Source: DASWJZ01 sp963720705
GTDB taxonomy: Bacteria > Pseudomonadota > Alphaproteobacteria > Rhizobiales > Afifellaceae
Assembly: GCA_963720705.1 (NCBI GenBank)
Contig: CAVRGJ010000002.1
Span: 62,001-126,000 of the forward strand
DNA length: 64,000 nt
Direction: 5' to 3'
Part shown: one piece after another, positions 8,740 to 18,160 of the stretch
Position numbering within the stretch: the first letter of the stretch is position 1
How the letters are laid out: the number at the start of each line of letters is the position of its first letter
The notes under the pieces: model-generated
The model's input: only the letters and a program-made list of their open reading frames with translations
What the model was told of the DNA's origin: nothing
Database searches by the model: none
Translations under genes and position numbers: made by a program

Positions 8740-9675
8740 CTATTTCTTCGCGACCTCCGTTGAGGACGGGATTGCCGCGGTCGCGGCCTCGCCGCCGCCG
8801 AGGGAGTGGACGAAGAGCGCGAGCTCCTTGATCGTCGTCGGGTCGAGCCTGAGCGACCAGGCCGGCATCACGCCGTGGCGCGGCTTGGTGATCTGCGCGA
8901 TGATCGACGCCTTGTCGCCCGCGTAGAGCCAGATCGCGTCGTTCAGGCGCGGCGCGCCGAGGTCTCGGTTTCCTCCGCCGTCGTCGCCATGGCAGACGGC
9001 GCAATTGTCGGCGAAGATCTGCTTTCCTTCCTCCGCCAAGGCCGCGTCGTGGTCTGAGTTGGAGAGCGAGAGGACGAAATTCGCCACCGCCTCGATCTGA
9101 TGCGCATCGAGTATGCCGTCGCCGAAGGCGGGCATCTCGGAGACGCGCGTGTCGGGATCCTGCGTGAAGCGGATACCGTGCGTAATCGTCGTGTGAATCG
9201 CGTCGAGCGTCCCGCCCCACAGCCAATCGTCGTCGTTCAGGTTCGGGTAGCCACGCGACCCGGCGGCGCCGGAACCGTGGCACTGAACGCAATTGACCAG
9301 GAACGCCGAACGGCCGCCGGCGACGGCGAAGCGGTTGAGCTCGTCGTCCTTGGCAATGTCTTCGAGCGAGAGCGAGGCGACTTTCTCGAGGTTTCCGGCC
9401 TGCGCCTCCTTGGCGGCGGCAAGCGAGTTCTCGACCGCATTGCGGGTCGAGTAGCCGAGCAGGCCGCGGGTCGCCGAGTGAACGAGCGGAATGGCCGGGT
9501 AAAGCACCATGTAGACGACCGCGAAGGCGATGCAGGCATAGAACGTCCACAGCCACCAGCGCGGCAAGGGCGTGTTCAGCTCGCGGATGCCGTCCCAGAC
9601 GTGGCCGGTCGTCGGCTGGCCGGTGGGCTCGTCGACTTCGATCTTTCCTTCCGCGCCCGCGTCGCGATCAGCCAT
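8740..9675 (-). CDS. ccoP: cbb3 cytochrome oxidase diheme subunit III (CcoP/FixP)
   Basis: 311 residues. An N-terminal hydrophilic stretch is followed by one membrane helix (about residues 40-62, WWLWTFYACIAFAVVY), then two periplasmic cytochrome c domains with heme-binding motifs CVQCH (about residue 130) and CAVCH (about 222) and methionine-ligand regions (SEMPAFG, GVMPAW). CcoP relays electrons from soluble cytochrome c or the bc1 complex to CcoO and then to the CcoN active site. It is the last gene of ccoNOQP and starts three bases after ccoQ stops. Confidence 0.96.
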   Translation of the reverse strand: MADRDAGAEGKIEVDEPTGQPTTGHVWDGIRELNTPLPRWWLWTFYACIAFAVVYMVLYPAIPLVHSATRGLLGYSTRNAVENSLAAAKEAQAGNLEKVASLSLEDIAKDDELNRFAVAGGRSAFLVNCVQCHGSGAAGSRGYPNLNDDDWLWGGTLDAIHTTITHGIRFTQDPDTRVSEMPAFGDGILDAHQIEAVANFVLSLSNSDHDAALAEEGKQIFADNCAVCHGDDGGGNRDLGAPRLNDAIWLYAGDKASIIAQITKPRHGVMPAWSLRLDPTTIKELALFVHSLGGGEAATAAIPSSTEVAKK

Positions 9676-9678
9676 CGC

Positions 9679-9846
9679 TCAATCCTTCTCGTCGTGTCTG
9701 AAGGGAATGTCCGCCTGGTCACGGTAGCGCTCGCGTGTGCCTGGACGGATCGCCCAAAGGAGCGCGCCGACAAAGAAGAGCGTCATGAAAAGCAGCCCCC
9801 AGCTGTCGGCGAAGTGCCGAAGTTCCTCGTAGCCCACCTCGCTCAT
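9679..9846 (-). CDS. ccoQ: cbb3 oxidase subunit CcoQ/FixQ
   Basis: A 55-residue protein from the ATG at 9844-9846, overlapping the ccoO stop by four bases. One transmembrane helix (SWGLLFMTLFFVGALLWAI) is followed by a short basic cytoplasmic tail (RPGTRERYRDQADIPF), which is the family layout. CcoQ stabilises the oxidase, especially in air, and is not catalytic. Position between ccoO and ccoP confirms the identity despite the short length. Confidence 0.92.
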   Translation of the reverse strand: MSEVGYEELRHFADSWGLLFMTLFFVGALLWAIRPGTRERYRDQADIPFRHDEKD

Positions 9847-10574
9847 CTCAGGTTGGCCTCCGAACGCGGCTCGTAGCTGGTGAAGTCGACCAGCGTGCCG
9901 AGCATCTGTAGGTAGGCGACGAGCGCATCCATCTCGGTCAGCCGCGTCGGGTCGCCGTCGAAGTCGCGCACCGTCACCTTGGCGCCGTAGCGCCCGACGA
10001 GCCCGCCTGAATCGGCGTTCGGATCGGCCTGCGCGCGAAGGTCCGCGACGGCGTTCTCGATCATCTCCTTGGTATAGGGGACGCCGACATCCGCGTTCGC
10101 GACGAGATTCGCGCCGAAGTCGTCGGTTCTGATGTCGGTGTTCGCGAGGTGCGGGTAGCCGGGCATGATGGAGGCCGGCACCACGGAGCGCGGGTCCATC
10201 AGGTGCTGGACGTGCCATTCGTCCGAATAGCGGCCGCCGACGCGCGCGAGATCGGGGCCGGTGCGCTTCGATCCCCACTGGAAGGGGTGGTCGTACATCA
10301 ACTCCGCGGCGAGCGAGTAGTGGCCGTAGCGCTCCACTTCGTCGCGCATCGGACGGATCATCTGGCTGTGGCAGAGATAGCAGCCTTCGCGCACGTAGAT
10401 GTTGCGGCCGGCGAGCTCGAGCGGCGTGTAGGGGCGCACGCCCTCCACGTGCTCGATCGTGTTCTGCAGATAGAAGAGCGGGACGATCTCGACGATGCCG
10501 CCTATCGTCACCACGCCGAGGCTCAGTGCGAGCAGCAGCGTGGCGTTCTTCTCGATTGTCGCGTGTTTGATCAT
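9843..10574 (-). CDS. ccoO: cbb3 cytochrome oxidase monoheme subunit II (CcoO/FixO)
   Basis: 243 residues. One N-terminal membrane helix (about 12-32) is followed by a periplasmic cytochrome c domain with the heme motif CYLCH (about residue 63) and the conserved GPDLARVGGRYSDEWH region; distal methionines such as SIMPGYPHL are candidates for the axial ligand. CcoO passes electrons from CcoP to the heme b of CcoN. The start codon lies four bases after the ccoN stop and the stop overlaps ccoQ, in keeping with one transcript. Confidence 0.96.
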   Translation of the reverse strand: MIKHATIEKNATLLLALSLGVVTIGGIVEIVPLFYLQNTIEHVEGVRPYTPLELAGRNIYVREGCYLCHSQMIRPMRDEVERYGHYSLAAELMYDHPFQWGSKRTGPDLARVGGRYSDEWHVQHLMDPRSVVPASIMPGYPHLANTDIRTDDFGANLVANADVGVPYTKEMIENAVADLRAQADPNADSGGLVGRYGAKVTVRDFDGDPTRLTEMDALVAYLQMLGTLVDFTSYEPRSEANLR

Positions 10575-10578
10575 CGTC

Positions 10579-12189
10579 TCATTCCGCCGGCTGAATGGCG
10601 CCCATGGCGCTTTCCTGGCGCACGTCGCCCTGGATCGTCTTCCACACGTTGAAGACCATGATGAGAGCGCCGGTCAGGTAGAAGAGGCCACCGAGCGCGC
10701 GGATCAGGTAGTAGGGGTGCATGGCCTGCACCGTCTCCACGAACGAGTAGACGAGGAAGCCGAGGTTGTCGTACTCGCGCCACATCAGGCCCTGCATGAT
10801 GCCGGAGACCCACATCGCGGAGGCGTAGAGAACGATGCCGATGGTCGCCAGCCAGAAGTGCCAGTTGACGAGGCGCAGGCTGTAGAGGCGCTCGCGGTTC
10901 CACAGTCGCGGCGTCAGGAAGTAGACGGCGCCGAAGGAGATCATGCCGACCCAGCCGAGCGCGCCGGAATGCACGTGGCCGATCGTCCAGTCGGTGTAGT
11001 GCGACAGCGAGTTCACCGCACGGATCGACATCACCGGGCCCTCGAAGGTCGACATGCCGTAGAAGGCGACGGCTATCACCATCATGCGAAGGATCGGATC
11101 GGTGCGAAGCTTGTCCCAGGCGCCCGACAGCGTCATCAGGCCGTTGATCATGCCGCCCCATGACGGCATCCAAAGCATCACCGAAAATACCATGCCGAGC
11201 GTCTGCGCCCAGTCGGGAAGCGCGGTGTAGTGGAGGTGGTGCGGGCCGGCCCAGATGTAGAGGAAGATCAGCGACCAGAAGTGCACGATGGAGAGCCGGT
11301 AGGAATAGATCGGCCGGTTCGCCTGCTTCGGCACGAAATAGTACATCATGCCGAGGAAGCCGGCGGTCAGGAAGAAGCCGACGGCGTTGTGGCCGTACCA
11401 CCATTGGATCAGTGCGTCCTGGACGCCGCCGTAAAGCGAGTAGCTCTTCGAGCCGAGGAACGAGACAGGCACCGCCAGGTTGTTCACCACATGCAGCATC
11501 GCAATGGTGACGATGAAGGACAGGTAGAACCAGTTGGCGACGTAGATGTGCGGTTCCTTGCGCTTGAAGATCGTGCCGAGGAAGACCAGCAAGTAGGCGA
11601 CCCACACGACCGTCAGCCAAAGATCCACGTACCATTCCGGCTCGGCGTATTCCTTCGATTGCGTGATGCCGAGGAGATAGCCGGTCGCCGCAAGCACGAT
11701 GAAGAGCTGGTAGCCCCAGAAGACGAACCACGCGAGCTTGCCGCCGAAGAGGCGCGCGCCGCAGGTGCGCTGCACCACGTAAAAGCTCGTCGCGATTAGC
11801 GCGTTGCCGCCGAAGGCGAAGATCACCGCGGAAGTGTGCAGCGGGCGGAGCCGCCCGAAGGTCGTCCAGGGAAGGTTGAGATTGAGGATCGGGTAGGCGA
11901 GCTCGAGCGCGATGTAGAGCCCGACCAGGAACCCGGTCACGCCCCAGAACACCGTCGCGATTACGCCGGCGCGCACGACGTCGTCCATGTAGCCGTCGGG
12001 CTTCTCGCGCAGCGGGATCGTGGCCGCAGACGAGACCTTCATCGTCTTCAGCCGCCAGATCATGGCGCCGATCATGATGAGGGCGACGAGCCCCATGTGA
12101 AACGCGAAGAGCGGATCGTGTGCCTTGGCGGATGCGAGAAGCGCGAGAAGCGCGATCGCAAAGAACACCCAGGCTTGCATCATCGGCAT
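10579..12189 (-). CDS. ccoN: cbb3 cytochrome oxidase catalytic subunit I (CcoN/FixN)
   Basis: 536 residues with about twelve membrane helices. The conserved histidine-rich heme-copper segments are visible, for example WWYGHNAVGFFLTA, YIWAGPHHLHYT and the helix with WTIGHVHSGALGWVGM, which together bind heme b, heme b3 and CuB. This subunit reduces oxygen to water and pumps protons with high oxygen affinity, allowing respiration at very low oxygen. A FixK/FNR-type box lies 73-86 bases upstream of the start. It is the first gene of the ccoNOQP operon. Confidence 0.97.
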   Translation of the reverse strand: MPMMQAWVFFAIALLALLASAKAHDPLFAFHMGLVALIMIGAMIWRLKTMKVSSAATIPLREKPDGYMDDVVRAGVIATVFWGVTGFLVGLYIALELAYPILNLNLPWTTFGRLRPLHTSAVIFAFGGNALIATSFYVVQRTCGARLFGGKLAWFVFWGYQLFIVLAATGYLLGITQSKEYAEPEWYVDLWLTVVWVAYLLVFLGTIFKRKEPHIYVANWFYLSFIVTIAMLHVVNNLAVPVSFLGSKSYSLYGGVQDALIQWWYGHNAVGFFLTAGFLGMMYYFVPKQANRPIYSYRLSIVHFWSLIFLYIWAGPHHLHYTALPDWAQTLGMVFSVMLWMPSWGGMINGLMTLSGAWDKLRTDPILRMMVIAVAFYGMSTFEGPVMSIRAVNSLSHYTDWTIGHVHSGALGWVGMISFGAVYFLTPRLWNRERLYSLRLVNWHFWLATIGIVLYASAMWVSGIMQGLMWREYDNLGFLVYSFVETVQAMHPYYLIRALGGLFYLTGALIMVFNVWKTIQGDVRQESAMGAIQPAE

Positions 12190-12261
12190 CGGGTACCCCC
12201 CAAGCGGCCACGACGAAGCGGCGGATGCACCGGTTGCTAGCGGAGCCCCGCCGGACGGCGT

Positions 12262-12275
12262 TTGACGCAGATCAA
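12262..12275. promoter_or_regulatory. FixK/FNR-type box between ccoN and hemN
   Basis: TTGACgcagATCAA, one mismatch to TTGAT-N4-ATCAA. It lies 73 bases upstream of ccoN on the minus strand and 63 bases upstream of the hemN GTG on the plus strand, so one site could activate both divergent units when oxygen is low. Confidence 0.8.
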
Positions 12276-12337
12276 GGACCCCCCGCCGTGGATCATTGCT
12301 CCTTGCGTCAAATTGGCACTTGGCTCGGGGGTCCCGC

Positions 12338-13687
12338 GTGGAAGCCGATCTTCTTCAGAAATGCGAGGCCTCGGCGCCGCGCTATACGAGCTTTCCAACA
12401 GCCCCGAACTTTCACCCGGGGATCGATTCGGAACGCTACCGCGCTTGGCTCGCCGGGCTTCCCGCAGGCACGCCGTTATCGCTCTACGTCCACATCCCCT
12501 ATTGCGAATCGCTTTGCTGGTTCTGCGGCTGCCACACCAAGGCGACGCTGCAATACGCTCCGGTCGCCGCCTATCTGCGTGCGCTTTACGAAGAGATTGC
12601 GCTTGTCAGCGCCGCGCTGCCCGAAGGCTGCAGCGTCAAGAGCATCCATTGGGGCGGCGGCACGCCGACGATGCTTTCGAGTGAGGACATCTCGGCCCTC
12701 GCGACCGCGCTCCGCGGCGCCTTCGATATCGCCGCCGATGCCGAATTCGCCACCGAGATCGATCCGCGCAGCCTGACGCACGACCGGATCGCCGCGCTTG
12801 CCGAGGCTGGTCTGACGCGCGCGAGCATCGGCGTCCAGGACTTCAATCCGCTGGTCCAGAAGGCGATCAACCGCGAGCAGTCGCCGGCGTTGACCAAGGC
12901 GGTCGTCGACGCGCTGCGCAATGCCGGCGTTCCGGCAATCAACATCGACGTTCTCTACGGCCTGCCGCACCAGTCGACGCGTATCCTGATGGAGACGCTG
13001 CTGAAGGTGCTGCAGCTTGAGCCGAACCGCGTTGCGCTCTTCGGCTACGCGCATGTCCCCTGGCTGAAGCGCCACCAGCGCATGATCGACGAAGCGGCGT
13101 TGCCGGGTGCCGCCGAGCGCTTTCGCGCTTCGCATCTTGCGTCCGAATTGATGGTCGCCTGGGGCTACGAGCGGATCGGCATCGATCACTTCGCGCTGCC
13201 GGACAATTCGCTTGCCCTCGCGGCGCGGTCGGGGCGGCTGCGCCGCAACTTCCAGGGCTACACGAGCGACAACTGTGAGGCACTGCTCGGACTCGGCGCC
13301 TCCGCAATCAGCCGCTTGCCGCAAGGCTATGCGCAGAACGCTGTTCCGGTCGATGAATATATGCGCAGAGTTGCCGGCGGCCAGATCGCCGTGACGCGCG
13401 GCATCGAGCTCGACCAGGACGATCGCGCGCGCAGCTATGCGATCGAGCGGCTGATGTGCGATTTCCGCCTGAACCGGGCCGACGTCAAGCGCCGGTTCGG
13501 CGCGGACGCCGACGCGCTGCTTGCCGACGCCGACCGCCTCGCCGAGGCCGACCAGGACGGCATCCTGTTCAAGGACGACGGCGCAATCCGCGTGACGGAG
13601 CGCGGCCGGCCCTTCGTGCGCTCGATCTGCGCTGCGCTCGACCCCTATTTCGGCGCAGGCGGCGCCCGTCACAGCCTCGCGGTCTGA
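12338..13687 (+). CDS. hemN: Oxygen-independent coproporphyrinogen III oxidase
   Basis: 449 residues from the GTG at 12338, the family length; an upstream in-frame TTG at 12296 would add 14 residues. The radical-SAM cluster cysteines are in HIPYCESLCWFCGCHTK (CxxxCxxC), preceded by the conserved RYTSFPTAP near the N-terminus and followed by the GGGTP SAM-binding motif. The enzyme makes protoporphyrinogen IX without oxygen, supplying heme under micro-oxic or anaerobic conditions, which fits its position opposite the heme-rich cbb3 oxidase. The shared FixK/FNR-type box upstream supports oxygen control. Confidence 0.93.
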   Translation: MEADLLQKCEASAPRYTSFPTAPNFHPGIDSERYRAWLAGLPAGTPLSLYVHIPYCESLCWFCGCHTKATLQYAPVAAYLRALYEEIALVSAALPEGCSVKSIHWGGGTPTMLSSEDISALATALRGAFDIAADAEFATEIDPRSLTHDRIAALAEAGLTRASIGVQDFNPLVQKAINREQSPALTKAVVDALRNAGVPAINIDVLYGLPHQSTRILMETLLKVLQLEPNRVALFGYAHVPWLKRHQRMIDEAALPGAAERFRASHLASELMVAWGYERIGIDHFALPDNSLALAARSGRLRRNFQGYTSDNCEALLGLGASAISRLPQGYAQNAVPVDEYMRRVAGGQIAVTRGIELDQDDRARSYAIERLMCDFRLNRADVKRRFGADADALLADADRLAEADQDGILFKDDGAIRVTERGRPFVRSICAALDPYFGAGGARHSLAV

Positions 13688-13721
13688 CGCCGGCTCGGCG
13701 ACTGCCCACGCACGCGTTTCT

Positions 13722-16700
13722 CTATCCCTCTGAAGGTGCCGGCCGCCCTTCGCCGCGGAGCGCGACGTAAATCGCCGGGATGACCAACACCGTCAGCGCC
13801 GTGGAGGAGGCGAGGCCGAAGAGGAGCGAGATCGCAAGACCCTGGAAGATCGGATCGGCAAGGATCACCGCGGCGCCGATCATCGCGGCGAGTGCCGTCA
13901 ACAGGATCGGCTTGAAGCGGATGGCGCCGGCTTCGAGCAGAACGTCGATCAGCGGCCGCTCCGGCGTGCGTGCGTTGCGGATGAAATCGGCGAGCAGGAT
14001 GGAGTTCCTGACGATGATGCCGGCGAGCGCGATGAAGCCGATCATCGAGGTGGCGGTGAAGGGCGCGGCGAAGAGCCAATGCCCGAGCATGATGCCGATG
14101 AAGGTCAAGGGGATCGGCGTCAGGATCACCAGCGGCAGCTTGAAGGAGCCGAACTGCGCGACGACGAGGATGTAGATGCCCAGGATCGCGACCATGAAGG
14201 CGGCGCCCATGTCGCGGAATGTGACCCACGTCACCTCCCACTCGCCGTCCCACAGCAGCGTCGGATGCGATTCGTCGTCGGGCTGGCCGTGCAGCTTGAC
14301 CGTCGGCTTCGGCACGCCGCCCCAGTTGATCGCGTTCATCTCGTCGCCGACGGCGATCATTCCGTAAACCGGCGCCTCGAATGCGCCGGCGAGCTCCGCC
14401 GTCACCATCTCGACGGCGCGGCCGTTGTGACGGAAGATCGGATAGGATGCCGGCTCGCGCGTCACCGACACCACGTCGCCGAGCTCGACCACCGAACGCT
14501 CGCCGGGTATAACGTTGGCCGGGACCGGCGTCGCCAGCGCCGCCTCGCCGGGCGTCGCTGCACCCTTCGACAAAGCCACGCGGATCGGGATCGGTTGCCG
14601 CCCGCCGCCGCGATGCGAGTAGCCGACGGTCTTGCCTTGGAAGAGCGCGTTGATCGTGTCGTACACGTCGCTCTGCTCGACCTTGTAATATTCGAGATTG
14701 TCCTGATCGATACCGAGGCGGACGCGGGTGCCCTGCACGCCGTAGGAATCGTCGATATCGACGATGAAGGGGACGCGCGCGAAACTCTCGCGCACTTTTG
14801 TCGCGACCGCGCGCCGCGTCTCCGGGTCCGGGCCGTAGATCTCGGCAAGCAGCGTGGAAAGCACGGGCGGGCCGGGCGGCGGCTCGACGACCTTGAGCGC
14901 GATGCCCTCCGGAAGTGTCAGGTCGGCGAGCTGTTCGCGAACCTGAAGCGCGATAGCGTGGCTGGTGCGGGAGCGATCGCCCTTCGGCGTCAGGTTGATC
15001 GCCACGTCGCCGAGCTCGGGGCTCGCGCGGAGATAATAATGGCGGACGAGACCGTTGAAGTTGAACGGCGCGGCCGTGCCGGCATAGGTCTCGAAGGAGA
15101 CGATCTCCGGGATAGGCGCGAGCCGATCGACGATCATCTGCAGCACGCGGTCGGTTTCCTCCACCGACGACCCTTCCTTCAGGTCGGCGACGACCTGGAG
15201 CTCAGCTTTGTTGTCGAAAGGCAGGAGCTTCACCGTCACGCTCTTGGTGTAGAGCAGCGATAGCGAGGCGAGCGTCGCGACTCCGACAATGATCAGAAAG
15301 GTCCAGGCGCGGCGCCTCGAGCTGAGGATCGGCCGTGCCACGGCAACATAGGCGCGCCCGAGCCATCCGATCGTTTCCTGGTCATGCGCGACATGTGCGG
15401 CTTCACTGCGGCTGACGAGTCTTAGCATCAGCCAAGGCGTCAGCATGACCGCGACGAAGAAGGAGAAGAGCATCGCAGCCGACGCGTTGGCGGGGATCGG
15501 GCTCATATAGGGGCCCATCATGCCGGACACGAAGAGCATCGGCAGCAACGCGGCGACCACCGTCAGCGTCGCAACGATGGTCGGGTTGCCGACTTCGGCC
15601 ACCGCCTCGATCGCCGCCTGCCGTCGCGAGCGGCCGTCGCGCATCGCCCAGTGCCTGGCGATGTTCTCGATCACTACGATGGCGTCGTCGACGAGAATGC
15701 CGATGGAGAAGATCAGCGCGAAGAGGCTGACGCGGTTCAGCGTGTAGCCCATCAAGCGCGCCGCGAAGAGCGTCAGCAGGATCGTGGTCGGGATCACGAC
15801 CGCGACGACCAGCGCCTCACGCCAGCCGATCGCCACGGCGACCAGTATGACGATCGAGATCGTCGCGAGTCCGAGGTGGAAGAGCAGCTCGTTCGCCTTT
15901 TCGTTGGCGGTCTCCCCGTAGTTGCGGGTGATCGTCATCTCCACGTCTTCGGGGAATATCTGGCCGCGCACGGCGTCGAGCCGCTTCACGATCGCGTCGG
16001 CGATGACGACGGCGTTGGTGCCGGGCCGCTTGGCGATCGCGAGCGACACTGCCGGCGCCCGCTCCAGGCCCTTATCCGTCTTCGTCACAGCGTCGACGCG
16101 CGTCTCGTTCGGGTCGGTGGCGAGCACGATGTTGGCAACGTCGCGCACGTAAACCGGGCGGCCGTCGCGCGCGGTCAGAAGCAGGTTGCCGATCTCCGTC
16201 AGCGTCTGCAGCGTCTGCCCGCCGACGAGCACGCGCTGCTCGCCGTCCTCGCGGATCAGCCCGGCTTCGAACGAGCGGTTGGCGCCTTCGATCTTGCCCG
16301 TGAGCTGCTGCAGCGTGATGCCGTAGAGCGAGAGCCGCTCCGGGTCCGGCTCGACCTGAATCTCCTCCGGCTGCTGGCCGACGATGTAGGTCAGGCCGAT
16401 GTCGGGAAGCTTGGATATTTCCACCTGCAGCTCGCGGGCAAGCCGCGTCAGCCCGTTGGCGGTCCAGCGCGCGGCCGCTTCAGGCGTCGGCGTCAGCGTG
16501 ACGACGACGATGGCGACGTCGTCGATGCCGCGCCCGACAATCAGCGGCTCGGGGATACCGACCGGGATCCTGTCGAGATTGGCGCGCACCTTGTCGTGCA
16601 CGCGCAGGATCGCTGCGTCGGCGCTGGTGCCGACCACGAAGCGCGCGGTGACGAGCGCGCCGTCGTCCTTGGTCTGCGAATAGACGTGCTCGACGCCGTC

Positions 16701-16937
16701 GATGCTCTTGACGATTGTCTCGAGCGGCTCGGTGACGAGCTTGACTGCGTCCTCGGCCTTCAAGCCATCGGCGCGAACGTGGATGTCCACCATCGGCACG
16801 GAGATCTGCGGCTCTTCCTCGCGCGGCAGCGTGATCAGCGCGACCAGGCCGAAGGCGAAGGCGGCAAGCAGAAAGAGCGGGGTCAGCGGCGAGCCGATGA
16901 AGCTCCGCGTCAGGCCGCCGGCGATGCCTAGTTTCAT
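13722..16937 (-). CDS. RND-family efflux transporter, inner-membrane permease
   Basis: 1071 residues, the size of AcrB-like pumps. It has the two-fold layout: a membrane helix near residue 20-40, a large periplasmic loop, a helix bundle with the proton-relay aspartates in SIGILVDDAIVVIEN, then a second copy of the loop and helices ending about residue 1060. The N-terminus (SPLTPLFLLAAFAFG, TLPREEEPQISVPMVDI) is typical of the hydrophobic/amphiphilic efflux branch. It works as a trimer driven by the proton gradient, with the periplasmic adaptor encoded seven bases upstream. No outer-membrane channel gene is present here, so the pump must borrow one. Substrate unknown; the gene sits next to the sqr/DUF2892 pair. 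Confidence 0.93.
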   Translation of the reverse strand: MKLGIAGGLTRSFIGSPLTPLFLLAAFAFGLVALITLPREEEPQISVPMVDIHVRADGLKAEDAVKLVTEPLETIVKSIDGVEHVYSQTKDDGALVTARFVVGTSADAAILRVHDKVRANLDRIPVGIPEPLIVGRGIDDVAIVVVTLTPTPEAAARWTANGLTRLARELQVEISKLPDIGLTYIVGQQPEEIQVEPDPERLSLYGITLQQLTGKIEGANRSFEAGLIREDGEQRVLVGGQTLQTLTEIGNLLLTARDGRPVYVRDVANIVLATDPNETRVDAVTKTDKGLERAPAVSLAIAKRPGTNAVVIADAIVKRLDAVRGQIFPEDVEMTITRNYGETANEKANELLFHLGLATISIVILVAVAIGWREALVVAVVIPTTILLTLFAARLMGYTLNRVSLFALIFSIGILVDDAIVVIENIARHWAMRDGRSRRQAAIEAVAEVGNPTIVATLTVVAALLPMLFVSGMMGPYMSPIPANASAAMLFSFFVAVMLTPWLMLRLVSRSEAAHVAHDQETIGWLGRAYVAVARPILSSRRRAWTFLIIVGVATLASLSLLYTKSVTVKLLPFDNKAELQVVADLKEGSSVEETDRVLQMIVDRLAPIPEIVSFETYAGTAAPFNFNGLVRHYYLRASPELGDVAINLTPKGDRSRTSHAIALQVREQLADLTLPEGIALKVVEPPPGPPVLSTLLAEIYGPDPETRRAVATKVRESFARVPFIVDIDDSYGVQGTRVRLGIDQDNLEYYKVEQSDVYDTINALFQGKTVGYSHRGGGRQPIPIRVALSKGAATPGEAALATPVPANVIPGERSVVELGDVVSVTREPASYPIFRHNGRAVEMVTAELAGAFEAPVYGMIAVGDEMNAINWGGVPKPTVKLHGQPDDESHPTLLWDGEWEVTWVTFRDMGAAFMVAILGIYILVVAQFGSFKLPLVILTPIPLTFIGIMLGHWLFAAPFTATSMIGFIALAGIIVRNSILLADFIRNARTPERPLIDVLLEAGAIRFKPILLTALAAMIGAAVILADPIFQGLAISLLFGLASSTALTVLVIPAIYVALRGEGRPAPSEG

Positions 16938-16944
16938 TGCGGCT

Positions 16945-18114
16945 TCACGGCACGACGACCCGGTCGCCTTCGTGAATTCCGGTCAGGACCTCCACGCGGT
17001 CCTCGCCTTCGCCGCCGTGAGTGTCGCCGAGAATGACGGCAACCTCGATCTCGCCTGCGTCGGTCATGACTCGCACGGTGTCGACGCCGTGGCGGGTAGT
17101 GACGGCCTTGGCGGGGAGCATGATCGCGGAGCGCTTGGCGACCGGAATCCAAACGAGCGTCCGCTCGCCGACGAAGTAGTCGCCGAGCCCTTCCACTTCG
17201 ACGTCTGCCTGAACCCGTCCGGCGGTGATCTCCGGATAGACCTTCGCGAGCTTTCCGACGCGCGTCGTGACGGCGCCGCCATTCGTATCTGCCGAGATCA
17301 CGCGCTCTCCGACCGTTACTGTGCCGCCCTCGACGATCTCGGCGGCGTGCCGCTCGGGCAGCGACAGCCTGAGAAACGTGCCACCGCCGGCAACCCGCGC
17401 GATCTCCTCGCCGGCGAGGATGACGGAGCCCGGCGTCACCGGAACGCTCAGCACGCGGCCGGAAGCAGGCGCAAGCACTTCGCCCTCGCGCGACTGCTGC
17501 TCGATGACGGCGCGATTGGACTCTGCCGCGGCGAGTTGGTTGGTGAAGACCTCAACCTGCGTGCGCGCGGTATCGACACGACTTTGCGGCGCCGACCCGC
17601 TCGCCAAAAGCCGCTGCGCGCGATCGAGCTCGGTGGCGGCGTTGTCGAGCTGCGATTGCAGCGCCTTAACCTCGGCCTCGGCCGCCTCGCGCTGAAGCGC
17701 GAGCTTTTCGTCGACCACGACGGCGATGACCTGGCCTTCCGTGACCTCGCTTCCCTCGGTGACGGAGATCGACTGGATGGTGCCGCCGATCCGCGCCCGC
17801 GCCGGCACGATGTTGCGGGTCTCGACCTGTCCGAAGACCGCCTTTGTCTCCACCACCGTCTCGGCATGCGCGACAATCTCGGCGCCGGACGCGGGGGAGG
17901 CGGCGAGGAGAATGAGGATGGCCGCGGCGGCACTGACGCCGGGGAATCTTACACGACCACCCTCATCCTGAGGTGCAATGCCGACATGGTCGGCACTGCC
18001 CCGAAGGAGGTTCCAGAAGGCGCTTGAAACGCTGGCGTGCGTGCTTCGAGGCCCGCCCTTCGCCAAGCTCAGGGCGGGCACCTCAGCATGAGGGGTGTGG
18101 GGAGTCCTCCACAT
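16945..18114 (-). CDS. RND efflux periplasmic adaptor (HlyD/AcrA-like)
   Basis: 389 residues as an open frame. The adaptor core is clear: hydrophobic signal-like segment about residues 58-77, lipoyl/barrel-sandwich halves flanking a coiled-coil hairpin (about 115-190) and a beta-barrel, including the segment VTEGSEVTEGQVIAVV. The first ~54 codons are odd: they run through the dispersed palindromic repeat at 17960-18094 and read as repeat-derived sequence (HAEVPALSLAKGGP). I find no ATG, GTG or TTG in frame between the repeat and the signal segment. In-frame starts exist only at ATG 18114, GTG 18081 and a TTG inside the repeat, so translation starts within repeat DNA or the native start was lost. 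Confidence 0.85.
   Translation of the reverse strand: MWRTPHTPHAEVPALSLAKGGPRSTHASVSSAFWNLLRGSADHVGIAPQDEGGRVRFPGVSAAAAILILLAASPASGAEIVAHAETVVETKAVFGQVETRNIVPARARIGGTIQSISVTEGSEVTEGQVIAVVVDEKLALQREAAEAEVKALQSQLDNAATELDRAQRLLASGSAPQSRVDTARTQVEVFTNQLAAAESNRAVIEQQSREGEVLAPASGRVLSVPVTPGSVILAGEEIARVAGGGTFLRLSLPERHAAEIVEGGTVTVGERVISADTNGGAVTTRVGKLAKVYPEITAGRVQADVEVEGLGDYFVGERTLVWIPVAKRSAIMLPAKAVTTRHGVDTVRVMTDAGEIEVAVILGDTHGGEGEDRVEVLTGIHEGDRVVVP
17960..18094. repeat. Dispersed palindromic repeat (about 135 bp)
   Basis: The ends are CCCTCATCCTGAGGTGC (17960-17976) and GCACCTCAGCATGAGGG (18078-18094), an inverted pair differing at one base, each also partly self-complementary. The interior holds GAGGCCCGCCCTTCGCCAA-type sequence. 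This composition matches intergenic repeats commonly seen in Rhizobiales. Here it covers the 5' end of the efflux adaptor gene instead of lying in a spacer. Confidence 0.75.
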
Positions 18115-18160
18115 CCGAACGTCCTGACTCTTGAAGCTGATCTGACGCTGACGGTGCGTC

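Noticed and set aside
10571..12211. Long minus-strand frame overlapping ccoN in another phase
   Set aside because: Arg/His-rich shadow of ccoN with no motif; ccoN is clear.
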